This document shows positions 9,651 to 17,297 of a DNA stretch of 64,000 nucleotides, piece by piece. The position numbers were made by a program, and so were the translations under genes. The first letter of the stretch is position 1; the number at the start of each line of letters is the position of its first letter. Source of the DNA: Faucicola mancuniensis (GTDB taxonomy: Bacteria > Pseudomonadota > Gammaproteobacteria > Pseudomonadales > Moraxellaceae); assembly GCF_046523945.1 (NCBI RefSeq), contig NZ_CP171363.1, positions 186,001 to 250,000 of the forward strand, read 5' to 3'. The notes beneath the pieces were generated by a model. It had not been told where the DNA came from. It saw only the letters and a list, made by a program, of their open reading frames with translations, and made no database searches.

Positions 9651-10475
9651 TTAATTTTTACTTAATTCAATAGAGCGATTTACGCACGCTTGCATGGCTT
9701 TTTCTACAATTTCGCCAAATTGATTGTCATCAAATACACAAATAGCACTGTGGGTTGTGCCGTTTGGCGATGTAACTTTTTGGCGTAATACGGCTGGGCT
9801 GTCTTGGCTTTCTAGTGCCATTTTTGCTGAGCCTAAAGCGGTTTGAATGGCCAGGTTTTTGGCTTGTTCTTCGGTTAAACCAAAATTTTGTCCAGCTTTT
9901 ATCATGCTTTCAAACATATAAAAAAAGTAAGCAGGGGCAGAACCTGAAACGGCAGTAACAGCGTGCAATAGTTCTTCGTTTTCTACCCACAATACCAAGC
10001 CTGATGCCGATAAAACTTGGGTTGCCAATGCTTTGTCATCTGGTGGCAATTTGGAAAATACGCCTGTCGCTCCTTGTTGAATCATCGCAGGCGTGTTTGG
10101 CATGGCTCGCACCAGTCGCACATTGTTGCCTAACAAACTTTCTAAGCGAGCCAACGGCACACCTGCCAAGATAGAAATCACCAATTGGCTGTCCCACACG
10201 TCCGCAAATGGCGTTAGCACATCGGCGACCACTTGCGGTTTGATTGCCAAAATCACAATATCGGATTTGGCGAGATGTTGCTTGTTTTGTTCAAGATTGT
10301 CCGCATTCAGGGCATTGACACCTTTGCCGGCAAAATTTTGTAATTTTTGCGTATCTGGGTCAATCACGCTGATTAAACTGGCAGTTAAACCTTTTGCCAA
10401 AAGCCCTGTTATCAAGGCTTCTGCCATATTACCACCACCGATAAACGTGATGGTTTTTGAAAAATTGCTGAGCAT
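9651..10475 (-). CDS. proC: Pyrroline-5-carboxylate reductase
   Basis: Last step of proline synthesis, NAD(P)H-dependent. I place the start at ATG 10475 because AAGGA lies 8 nt upstream. An in-frame upstream start at 10508 would add 11 residues and has no ribosome site. The 274-aa product has the Rossmann motif FIGGGNMAEAL (residues 11-21) and the C-terminal catalytic block VTSPNGTTHSA. It forms a probable two-gene unit with yggT. Confidence 0.95.
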   Translation of the reverse strand: MLSNFSKTITFIGGGNMAEALITGLLAKGLTASLISVIDPDTQKLQNFAGKGVNALNADNLEQNKQHLAKSDIVILAIKPQVVADVLTPFADVWDSQLVISILAGVPLARLESLLGNNVRLVRAMPNTPAMIQQGATGVFSKLPPDDKALATQVLSASGLVLWVENEELLHAVTAVSGSAPAYFFYMFESMIKAGQNFGLTEEQAKNLAIQTALGSAKMALESQDSPAVLRQKVTSPNGTTHSAICVFDDNQFGEIVEKAMQACVNRSIELSKN

Positions 10476-10619
10476 GGTGTGTCCTTTTTTTTCAATATTT
10501 TTTGTCAAATTACAGCTGTCTAGTTTAACATAAAAGCCATCACTTCACAAAAACCAATTCGTTGTGTTTATTTTTCAGCAAAATTCTTTAAATGAATTTT
10601 TTAAAATAATTGGCAACAA

Positions 10620-10646
10620 AAAAGCGGATAACTGGTATCCGCTTTT
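10620..10646 (-). terminator. Terminator of the LysR gene
   Basis: Near-perfect inverted repeat AAAGCGGATA (10621-10630) / TATCCGCTTT (10636-10645), loop ACTGG, A/T tracts on both sides. It lies 35 bp past the regulator's stop and could also work on the other strand. Confidence 0.85.
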
Positions 10647-10680
10647 AATAAAATCAACTAATAAAATTAACAAAAGTTTA

Positions 10681-11580
10681 TTAGTTTTTTTCAAAATATT
10701 TGGTCAAAACTTCTAAGCAACGCACAACTTTTGTTGTCTGTTGTTCACGGCGTGGCGTTACTGCATACAGCATATAGGTTGGTAAATGATAAGTTGGCAA
10801 TACTTCAACCAATTCACCACTAGCAAGTTCTTTTTGGATATCCAATGACAAGATACGAGCCACGCCTTGGCCTTCTTTTGCCAACGTTATTGCAAGTTGC
10901 ACGTTGTTGGTTTGGATACGGCTTGGCATTTTGACACGCACTTTTTTGCCAGTTTCTACGCTGGTTAGCTCTACTTGCGCTGGGTCTTTTACCAAAGTAA
11001 TTCCAATCATTTGTAAATTTACCAAATCTTTTGGCTCAACGATTTTGGCATGTTGGCGTAAATAATGTGGTGATGCCACAAGCATTGGACGCACTTCGCT
11101 CAATGGGTGTACTGACACGCTGTTGTCATTGGTATTTGGCGACATACGCACAGCGATATCAATACGCTCTTCAATCATGTCAATGTACTGATTGTCCGCT
11201 TCAAAATGAATATTTAAATCATCATGGGCTGACATCCACGTTGATAACGCAGGCAAAACGTGCTGAACGCCTAGCTCTGGCGTGGTGGCGATACGTAGAT
11301 TGCCCGCCAACTCATCACGCAACTGGTGCACACGGATACGACCTTGCTCGGCTGCTTCTACCACGTCTTTGGCACTTTCGTAAAAACTTGCACCCGCCTC
11401 GGTTAAGCTTAATTTACGGGTTGAACGGTGTAGCAACACCACGCCCATATCTTGCTCAAGTGAGCGGATTTGTTGGCTTACCGCACTGGTTGTAATACCA
11501 AGCTCTTTGGCTGCACCGCTAAAAGACCCATGACGGACAACACTGGCAAATACTGCCATGCCTCTTAAATTGTCTAACAT
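10681..11580 (-). CDS. LysR family transcriptional regulator
   Basis: 299-aa regulator. The winged HTH is at about residues 1-62 (FSGAAKELGITTSAVSQQIRSLE), and the LysR substrate-binding domain is from about residue 90 (NLRIATTPELGVQHVLPALS). It resembles the CrgA-like group by layout, but the effector and targets cannot be read from sequence. It stands alone: proC lies downstream across a terminator and dnaX upstream across 193 bp. LysR proteins often regulate themselves and a divergent neighbour, but there is no divergent gene here. Confidence 0.92.
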   Translation of the reverse strand: MLDNLRGMAVFASVVRHGSFSGAAKELGITTSAVSQQIRSLEQDMGVVLLHRSTRKLSLTEAGASFYESAKDVVEAAEQGRIRVHQLRDELAGNLRIATTPELGVQHVLPALSTWMSAHDDLNIHFEADNQYIDMIEERIDIAVRMSPNTNDNSVSVHPLSEVRPMLVASPHYLRQHAKIVEPKDLVNLQMIGITLVKDPAQVELTSVETGKKVRVKMPSRIQTNNVQLAITLAKEGQGVARILSLDIQKELASGELVEVLPTYHLPTYMLYAVTPRREQQTTKVVRCLEVLTKYFEKN

Positions 11581-11773
11581 ATTTATTTACCTAACTCTAT
11601 ACTAAGGGAAATATATTATATAATACTTTTTTATTAATTTAAATAATCTTAACTCATTTTTTTTATAAAACCTGAATTTTTATTGTACTCATTAGTCAAT
11701 TTTTCTAAAGAACATTGTTATTAAAAACTTTTTTATTGTTGTTGTTTTTATATTATTTATTAATATTAACCAA

Positions 11774-13510
11774 TCAAAGTAATTTTACTAAATTAATACT
11801 GGCGTGTTGTTGTAAGAGTAATTGCATAATCGGCTGTGCAGTAATTTGGTCGGTGGCGGTTTGTAATGCCATTGCTTCTCTGTTTTTTTGTAATTGCTCT
11901 GGGATTTGTTGTTTTAAATCAGGCAGTTGCGTTACGTTATTGTTAAATTTAACGTCAATGCCTTGAAAATGCTGTTTTAATTTTTTGCAAAAATTTTGAA
12001 AAGCCACACCTGTACTCAAAATGTCTTCATCACCAAAAAATTCACTTGCACCGTTGATTTGACCTGTCATCATGCCCAGTTTGGCAAGTACGATTTCGTC
12101 TGTGTCTAGCCAATGATTTTGGCGAGCCAAATACACCCAATAATCCCATTTTTGGGCTGTCCATTCGCCTGTGAGTTGTTGCGGTTGTGGGACGAGCAGT
12201 TGCTGAACCGATGTTGGGTTTGGCGAAACATTTTCAACATTTTCAACATTTTCAACATTTTCAACATTTTCAACATTTTCAACATTTTCAACATTTTCAA
12301 CATTTTCAACATTTTCAACATTTTCAACATTTTCAACATTTTCAATATTTGTTGGTTCAACTGGTTCAACTGGTTCAGTTGATTGATAGTCGGTTGCAAC
12401 TGGATTTTGAACAAGTTGCTGACGATTGAGCGGTTTAAATGCCAACAATCTTAACAAACACATTTCTAAACTTTGTAAAGGCGTATTGGCAAGGGCGATA
12501 TTTTCACGGCTTTTGATAACGATTTCATAATAAAGCTGTAATAATTCGCTCGGCAAATGTTGGGCTAATTGCTGAAGTTCGGCAGTTTGTTGCTGGTTTA
12601 AGCCCAAATCCACATCAGGCACGCATTGCAACATGGCAACTTGGTGCAATACGTCCGCCAGTCTGTCAAAAACTGCTTTGGCATCAACGACTTGCTGTCG
12701 CATACGCCCAATGGATTGGGCAAGGGCTTGGGTGTTTTGGCTAAAAATTTGTTCAATCAATGCCACCACATCGGCTTGGTCAATCAATCCTAGCATTTGG
12801 CGAATGGTGTCATCGCTGATATGTCCGTTGCCAAAGGCGATGGCTTGGTCGGTCAAGGATAAGGCATCACGCACCGAACCTTTGGCACTGCTGGCAAGTT
12901 GCCATAACGCATCGGTCTGAAAATCAATGTTTTCTTTGTTTAAAATTTGGCTCAAATAATCGGCAAGTTGGGCTTGCGGAATGGGACGAAGCACAAACTG
13001 CAAACAGCGTGAAATGATGGTAATTGGCAGTTTTTGTGGGTCGGTGGTGGCAAGCAAAAATTTGACGTGTTCGGGCGGTTCTTCCAATGTTTTTAACAAA
13101 GCATTAAAGCTATGCGTGGATAACATATGCACTTCGTCAATCAAATAAACCTTGTAACGCCCTTGCGTTGGGGCGTATGGCACGTTGTCCAGTAGCTCTC
13201 GGGTGTCTTCCACTTTGGTACGAGAAGCAGCATCAATCTCAATCAAATCAATAAATCGCCCTGCGTCAATCGCTTGGCAAGTGTCGCACACACCGCAAGG
13301 CGTACTTGTGATACCTGTTTCACAGTTTAGGCATTTTGCCAAAATACGGGCTATCGTGGTTTTGCCCACGCCACGAGTACCTGTGAACAAATAGGCGTGG
13401 TGCAATCGCTCATTGTTAATCGCATTGATTAACGCTGTGGCGACGTGATCTTGTCCTAACAGTTCGTGAAAGTTTTTTGGACGGTATTTGCGTGCTAAGA
13501 CTTGATACAT
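11774..13510 (-). CDS. dnaX: DNA polymerase III tau/gamma subunit DnaX
   Basis: Clamp-loader ATPase, 578 aa. Walker A GTRGVGKT is at residues 44-51, followed by the four-cysteine zinc site (cysteines near 63, 72, 75 and 78), Walker B VYLIDEVHM, and the sensor/SRC region. Domain III ends near residue 370; the linker that joins it to the tau C-terminal part contains a 13-fold ENV repeat (about residues 388-427). The C-terminal 120 residues fit tau. I did not find an obvious A AAA AAG-type slippery site that would generate gamma by frameshifting. Confidence 0.95.
   Translation of the reverse strand: MYQVLARKYRPKNFHELLGQDHVATALINAINNERLHHAYLFTGTRGVGKTTIARILAKCLNCETGITSTPCGVCDTCQAIDAGRFIDLIEIDAASRTKVEDTRELLDNVPYAPTQGRYKVYLIDEVHMLSTHSFNALLKTLEEPPEHVKFLLATTDPQKLPITIISRCLQFVLRPIPQAQLADYLSQILNKENIDFQTDALWQLASSAKGSVRDALSLTDQAIAFGNGHISDDTIRQMLGLIDQADVVALIEQIFSQNTQALAQSIGRMRQQVVDAKAVFDRLADVLHQVAMLQCVPDVDLGLNQQQTAELQQLAQHLPSELLQLYYEIVIKSRENIALANTPLQSLEMCLLRLLAFKPLNRQQLVQNPVATDYQSTEPVEPVEPTNIENVENVENVENVENVENVENVENVENVENVENVENVENVSPNPTSVQQLLVPQPQQLTGEWTAQKWDYWVYLARQNHWLDTDEIVLAKLGMMTGQINGASEFFGDEDILSTGVAFQNFCKKLKQHFQGIDVKFNNNVTQLPDLKQQIPEQLQKNREAMALQTATDQITAQPIMQLLLQQHASINLVKLL
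12229..12345 (-). repeat. 9-bp tandem repeat (13 units) inside dnaX
   Basis: Thirteen perfect copies of CATTTTCAA on the plus strand (GAAAATGTT in coding phase, Glu-Asn-Val). The array keeps the dnaX frame because the unit is a multiple of three. The adjacent ACTGGTTCA-type units (12359-12380) encode a shorter Val-Glu-Pro repeat. It is a likely length-variable locus. Confidence 0.97.
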
Positions 13511-13562
13511 AAGGCTTGATGTCGGATAAACGTCTAAATAATCAAAGGGAATAACAAATTAA

Positions 13563-13591
13563 ATAAGGTACAACTTATCATCGTACCTTAT
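13563..13591 (-). terminator. Hairpin downstream of grxD
   Basis: Perfect 9-bp inverted repeat ATAAGGTAC (13563-13571) / GTACCTTAT (13583-13591) between the grxD stop and dnaX start. The following T-run is weak (TTATTTAATTT on the minus strand), so termination may be partial. Confidence 0.5.
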
Positions 13592-13639
13592 TCATAAAAA
13601 ATTTGATAATTTTTTTAAAAGATTTAAACTTTAAAAAAA

Positions 13640-13966
13640 TTAAATCGCTTCGCTATTGGCTTCAATCAATGGTTGCAATTCGCCATCTTGGTACATTTGG
13701 GTGATGATGTCGCTACCGCCGATTAGCTCGCCTTTTACCCACAGTTGTGGAAAAGTTGGCCAGTTGGCGATGGTTGGCAAAGTGGCACGGATTTCTGGAT
13801 TTTCCAAAATATTTACAAACGCAAATGGGCGACCAATTTGGGTTAAAACTTCAACCGCACGAGCAGAAAAACCACATTGTGGAAATTGTGGTGTGCCTTT
13901 CATATACAGTAGTACGCTGTGATTGGCGATTTGTTCACGAATGGTTTGTTCAATATCATTTGACAT
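13640..13966 (-). CDS. grxD: Monothiol glutaredoxin GrxD
   Basis: 108-aa Grx4-type protein that binds a glutathione-ligated [2Fe-2S] cluster and delivers Fe-S clusters. The active site PQCGFS (single cysteine, residues about 30-35) after KGTPQFP, and the later WPTFPQLWVKGELIGGSDI block, are diagnostic. Single gene, upstream of dnaX and separated by a hairpin. Confidence 0.96.
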   Translation of the reverse strand: MSNDIEQTIREQIANHSVLLYMKGTPQFPQCGFSARAVEVLTQIGRPFAFVNILENPEIRATLPTIANWPTFPQLWVKGELIGGSDIITQMYQDGELQPLIEANSEAI

Positions 13967-14027
13967 AATAGTTACCTTTTTAGGGTGATGAATTTTTGAT
14001 GTTTAAACCTGCATATTATACGCTATT

Positions 14028-14519
14028 TTAACTATTTTTGGCAATCAATACCACACAACTTGCCGTAATGCCTTCTTGACGACCTGTAAAACCCAGTTTT
14101 TCGGTGGTGGTGGCTTTGACGCTGATTTGGTTTTTTTCACAACCAATCACTTGGCTAATGCTTTCTTGCATGGCTTCACGATATGGCAAAAGTTTTGGGC
14201 GTTCTGCCATGACGGTGATGTCAGCATTAACAAGGCTGTAGCCGTGCGATTTGACAATATCATACACCTGTTTTAATAACAAACGGGAATCCACACCGCT
14301 AAATCGCTCATCGGTATCAGGAAACAATTGTCCAATATCGCCCAATGCCAACGCCCCAAGTAAGGCATCACAAAAAGCGTGCAACACCACATCACCATCA
14401 GAGTGTGCCAATAGACTATGCGTGTGCGGAATTTTCACACCGCCTAAGGTAACAAATTGTTCAATTTCGCCAGTATTTACAAAAGCATGAACATCAATGC
14501 CTTGACCGATTCTTATCAT
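14028..14519 (-). CDS. ispF: 2-C-methyl-D-erythritol 2,4-cyclodiphosphate synthase
   Basis: MEP-pathway enzyme for isoprenoid precursors, 163 aa. It starts MIRIGQGIDVHAF, with the Asp/His metal ligands in DVH and the HSDGDVVLHAFCDALLGA block at about residues 38-55. C-terminal KATTTEKLGFTGRQEGI completes the family signature. Usual partner ispD is not adjacent. Confidence 0.97.
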   Translation of the reverse strand: MIRIGQGIDVHAFVNTGEIEQFVTLGGVKIPHTHSLLAHSDGDVVLHAFCDALLGALALGDIGQLFPDTDERFSGVDSRLLLKQVYDIVKSHGYSLVNADITVMAERPKLLPYREAMQESISQVIGCEKNQISVKATTTEKLGFTGRQEGITASCVVLIAKNS

Positions 14520-14576
14520 TTTTTTGCCTTTTCAAATGTTTTATCAAGTTGATTTTGCCAAATTTTAACACAAAAA

Positions 14577-14602
14577 AGTGGCTTGTGTTATCACAAACCA
14601 CT
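14577..14602 (-). terminator. Terminator of the fru operon
   Basis: Stem AGTGGCTTGTG (14577-14587) / CACAAACCACT (14592-14602), one bulge-type mismatch, loop TTAT. T-runs are on both strands, so it may also insulate ispF. Confidence 0.8.
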
Positions 14603-14621
14603 GTGTTTTTTTGGGATTTTG

Positions 14622-16331
14622 TTAAACAGGTTGGGCGATGGTTGCCATTTTTGGTTTCATCACGGCATACATCACGCCTGTAATCACGCTACCGACCGCA
14701 ATGGCGACAAGGTATAACAAGGGTTTGTTAATCGCATTTGGAATTAACAACACAAACACACCGCCATGTGGGGCCGCTAACGTCATGTTCATTAAACCGA
14801 CCAAACCGCCCGTTACTGCACCGCCAATGATACAGCTTGGCAAAACACGGCTTGGGTCGTTGGCAGGAAATGGAATCGCCCCTTCAGAAATAAAGCACAA
14901 GCCCAATACCACAGAGGCTTTGCCTGCATTTTGTTCATCGGTGTTAAATTTATTTTTTGCCAACAAAGTCGCCAATCCCATGCCAATCGCAGGTACCATA
15001 CCGCCTGCCATCGCTGCTGCAATCGGAAATTGGTTCGGATTATCCAAGGTCAATAAACCGACCGAAAAGGTATAAGCCGCTTTATTAATCGGACCGCCCA
15101 TATCCACGCACATCATCGCACCCAACACCGCACCGAGCAATACCAAGTTGCCTGTACCTAGATTGGTCAAAAAGTTTTCCATCGCTTTTAACAAGACTGC
15201 CACAGGTTCGCCGACCACATAAAACATCAACAGACCAATCGCCAACGAGCTTAATAATGGAATGATTAAAATCGGTTTTAGGGCTTCTAAAGTTTGTGGT
15301 AACTGTAGTTTTTTGGCTAAAAATAAGGCAATATAACCTGCCAAAAAGCCCGACACAATCGCCCCTAAAAAGCCCGCACCAAGCTGTGAAGCCAGCAAAC
15401 CACCGACCAAACCTGCCGCAAGCCCTGCACGGTCAGCGATAGAATACGCAATATAACCTGACAAAATCGGAATCATCAAGGTAAATGCCGCTTTACCTGT
15501 CTGCATTAACACCGCAGCAAGACTGCCTTCTTGTTCAAACGCCTTAATCCCAAACACAAAAGACATGGCAATCAGCAAACCACCCGCCACCACAATCGGC
15601 AACATAAATGACACACCCGTCATCAAATGTTTATAAAAACCTGTTTTCTCGGTTTTATTGGTGCTGGCTTTGGCAGTGGTCGCACCTGCACCGCCATGAA
15701 CGACCGCTTGAGTGATGGCATTTTCAAAGGTTTGTTTGGTTTGTTTGAGTGCCTGACCTGTGGACGTGCGGTATAATTTTTTGCCAACAAAACGGTCGGC
15801 ATTGACTTCAATATCGGTCGCCAAAATCACAAAATCGGCATTGGCAATTTCATCATCGGTCAAAATATTTTTTGCCCCAACTGAGCCTTGCGTTTCAATT
15901 TTGACTTGATAACCCAGCTCTTTGCCAATATTTTCCAAGGCTTCTGCTGACATAAAAGTGTGAGCCACGCCAGTGGGACAGGCTGTAATACCGACAAATG
16001 ATAACGGTTTTTGGTTGTTACTGGTAACATGGGTTGCAATTGGGCTAATGCCTTGATTTAACACCGCTTCATAGGCATTGCCTTGGTGCAAATTATCGGC
16101 ATTGACAAGGGTGGTTTTATCGGCAAATGTTGATAAAGACTGCACATTGACATCACCGACAACAGCGACACGCTCGGTAGTTGTCGCAAACGCATTGTCC
16201 AAAGTTGCAAGCTGACTGTCGTCAAGCAGTTGGCTTTCCACGTTTTTTTGTTTGGCATCAAAGGCGATTTTTTTAGCAAGCACCAAAGCCTTAACATCTT
16301 GCTTTGGATAAATAATTAATAATTTATTCAT
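14622..16331 (-). CDS. fruA: Fructose PTS permease, EIIB'BC
   Basis: Inner-membrane permease that imports fructose and phosphorylates it to fructose 1-phosphate. The protein is 569 aa. A degenerate EIIB' domain (residues 1-95) is followed by EIIB with the phosphorylated cysteine in ITACPTGVAH (Cys117). An Ala/Thr-rich linker precedes EIIC from about residue 228, with multiple membrane helices and the MCVDMGGPINKAAY motif. It is the last gene of fruB-fruK-fruA, 24 bp after fruK, with a terminator downstream. Confidence 0.96.
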   Translation of the reverse strand: MNKLLIIYPKQDVKALVLAKKIAFDAKQKNVESQLLDDSQLATLDNAFATTTERVAVVGDVNVQSLSTFADKTTLVNADNLHQGNAYEAVLNQGISPIATHVTSNNQKPLSFVGITACPTGVAHTFMSAEALENIGKELGYQVKIETQGSVGAKNILTDDEIANADFVILATDIEVNADRFVGKKLYRTSTGQALKQTKQTFENAITQAVVHGGAGATTAKASTNKTEKTGFYKHLMTGVSFMLPIVVAGGLLIAMSFVFGIKAFEQEGSLAAVLMQTGKAAFTLMIPILSGYIAYSIADRAGLAAGLVGGLLASQLGAGFLGAIVSGFLAGYIALFLAKKLQLPQTLEALKPILIIPLLSSLAIGLLMFYVVGEPVAVLLKAMENFLTNLGTGNLVLLGAVLGAMMCVDMGGPINKAAYTFSVGLLTLDNPNQFPIAAAMAGGMVPAIGMGLATLLAKNKFNTDEQNAGKASVVLGLCFISEGAIPFPANDPSRVLPSCIIGGAVTGGLVGLMNMTLAAPHGGVFVLLIPNAINKPLLYLVAIAVGSVITGVMYAVMKPKMATIAQPV

Positions 16332-16355
16332 AAATTTATTCCAATTTAGTATTTT

Positions 16356-17288
16356 TTAAATAATTTGAATTTGGCTTGATAATTCGGTTAATCGCTGTTG
16401 ATTTGCCACATCAAAACCGATAATCGTAACCGCATGGCTTGCCATTGCCACCGCCTGCGTCAAAATTTGACGCTCGTCATCAAGGCTTAACAGCCCATGC
16501 ACCATGCCAGCGACCAGCGTATCCCCTGCCCCAACGGTGCTTTTGACGGTAACTTTTGGCGATGTTGCGGTGATGGTTTGTTGGGTTGGCGAGCGTTTGA
16601 GCCAATGCACACCTTTTTCGCCCATAGAAATAACGATGTGTTCAATTTTACTGTTAAGTTTTTGAAATAATTGAATTTGTTCATCAAGCGTTTGACACGC
16701 CACACCAAAACTTTCGGCTAATTCATCGGTGTTGGGTTTGATTAAAAATGGATTGTGTTTGATGGCGATTTTTAGGGCTTCACCACTGGTGTCTATGGCA
16801 AGTTTTGGATTTTTTTGTTGAATATTTACCATCAAATTGGCAAAATCGTCCAAACTAAAGCCTTGTGGCAAACTGCCTGACATCACGATAAAATCATGCT
16901 GTTTTGCCAAATTGTCAATTTTTGTCAAAAGTTCGGCTTTGGCACGTTCATCAACCAAAAAACCTTTGCCATTGATATCAGTCATTTGTCCGTTATTTTC
17001 GGCAATTTTGATATTTTGGCGAGTTTCACCTGCCACATAAACAAATTGATTGTCAAAATTTAGTTGAGAAAACTTATCATCAAAACTTTGGCGGTTTTGT
17101 TGTCCCAAAAAGCCTGTTACGGTAATGTCATGTCCCAATTGTGCCAAAATACTGGCGACATTGATGCCCTTGCCCGCAGGGTGCGTTTGGCTATTTGCCA
17201 CACGATTGACCGCACCAACTTTGAGCGTGTCAAGGCTCAAAGTGATGTCAATCGCTGGGTTTAAGGTGATACATAAAATCTTTGCCAT
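16356..17288 (-). CDS. fruK: 1-phosphofructokinase
   Basis: Converts fructose 1-phosphate to fructose 1,6-bisphosphate. 310 aa, PfkB/ribokinase family. The N-terminal TLNPAIDITL and HPAGKGINVA (about residues 37-46) bind substrate. The C-terminal VKSTVGAGDTLVAGMVHGL carries the catalytic Asp in GAGD. Located between fruB (9-bp gap) and fruA. Confidence 0.96.
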   Translation of the reverse strand: MAKILCITLNPAIDITLSLDTLKVGAVNRVANSQTHPAGKGINVASILAQLGHDITVTGFLGQQNRQSFDDKFSQLNFDNQFVYVAGETRQNIKIAENNGQMTDINGKGFLVDERAKAELLTKIDNLAKQHDFIVMSGSLPQGFSLDDFANLMVNIQQKNPKLAIDTSGEALKIAIKHNPFLIKPNTDELAESFGVACQTLDEQIQLFQKLNSKIEHIVISMGEKGVHWLKRSPTQQTITATSPKVTVKSTVGAGDTLVAGMVHGLLSLDDERQILTQAVAMASHAVTIIGFDVANQQRLTELSSQIQII

Positions 17289-17297
17289 ATCGCCCCC

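Noticed and set aside
10476..10508. Longer proC from 10508
   Set aside because: AAGGA points to ATG 10475 and the shorter N-terminus matches the family.
12229..12345. Repeat array as CRISPR
   Set aside because: Units are 9 bp and contiguous, with no spacers, and there are no cas genes.
12106..12429. Open frames across the dnaX repeat with KML, FNI or HFQ units
   Set aside because: They exist only because the 9-bp unit has no stop in these frames; outside the repeat they lack any family likeness. dnaX is the real gene.
11774..13510. Programmed frameshift producing gamma from dnaX
   Set aside because: I looked for A AAA AAG followed by a stem after domain III and did not see a convincing site.
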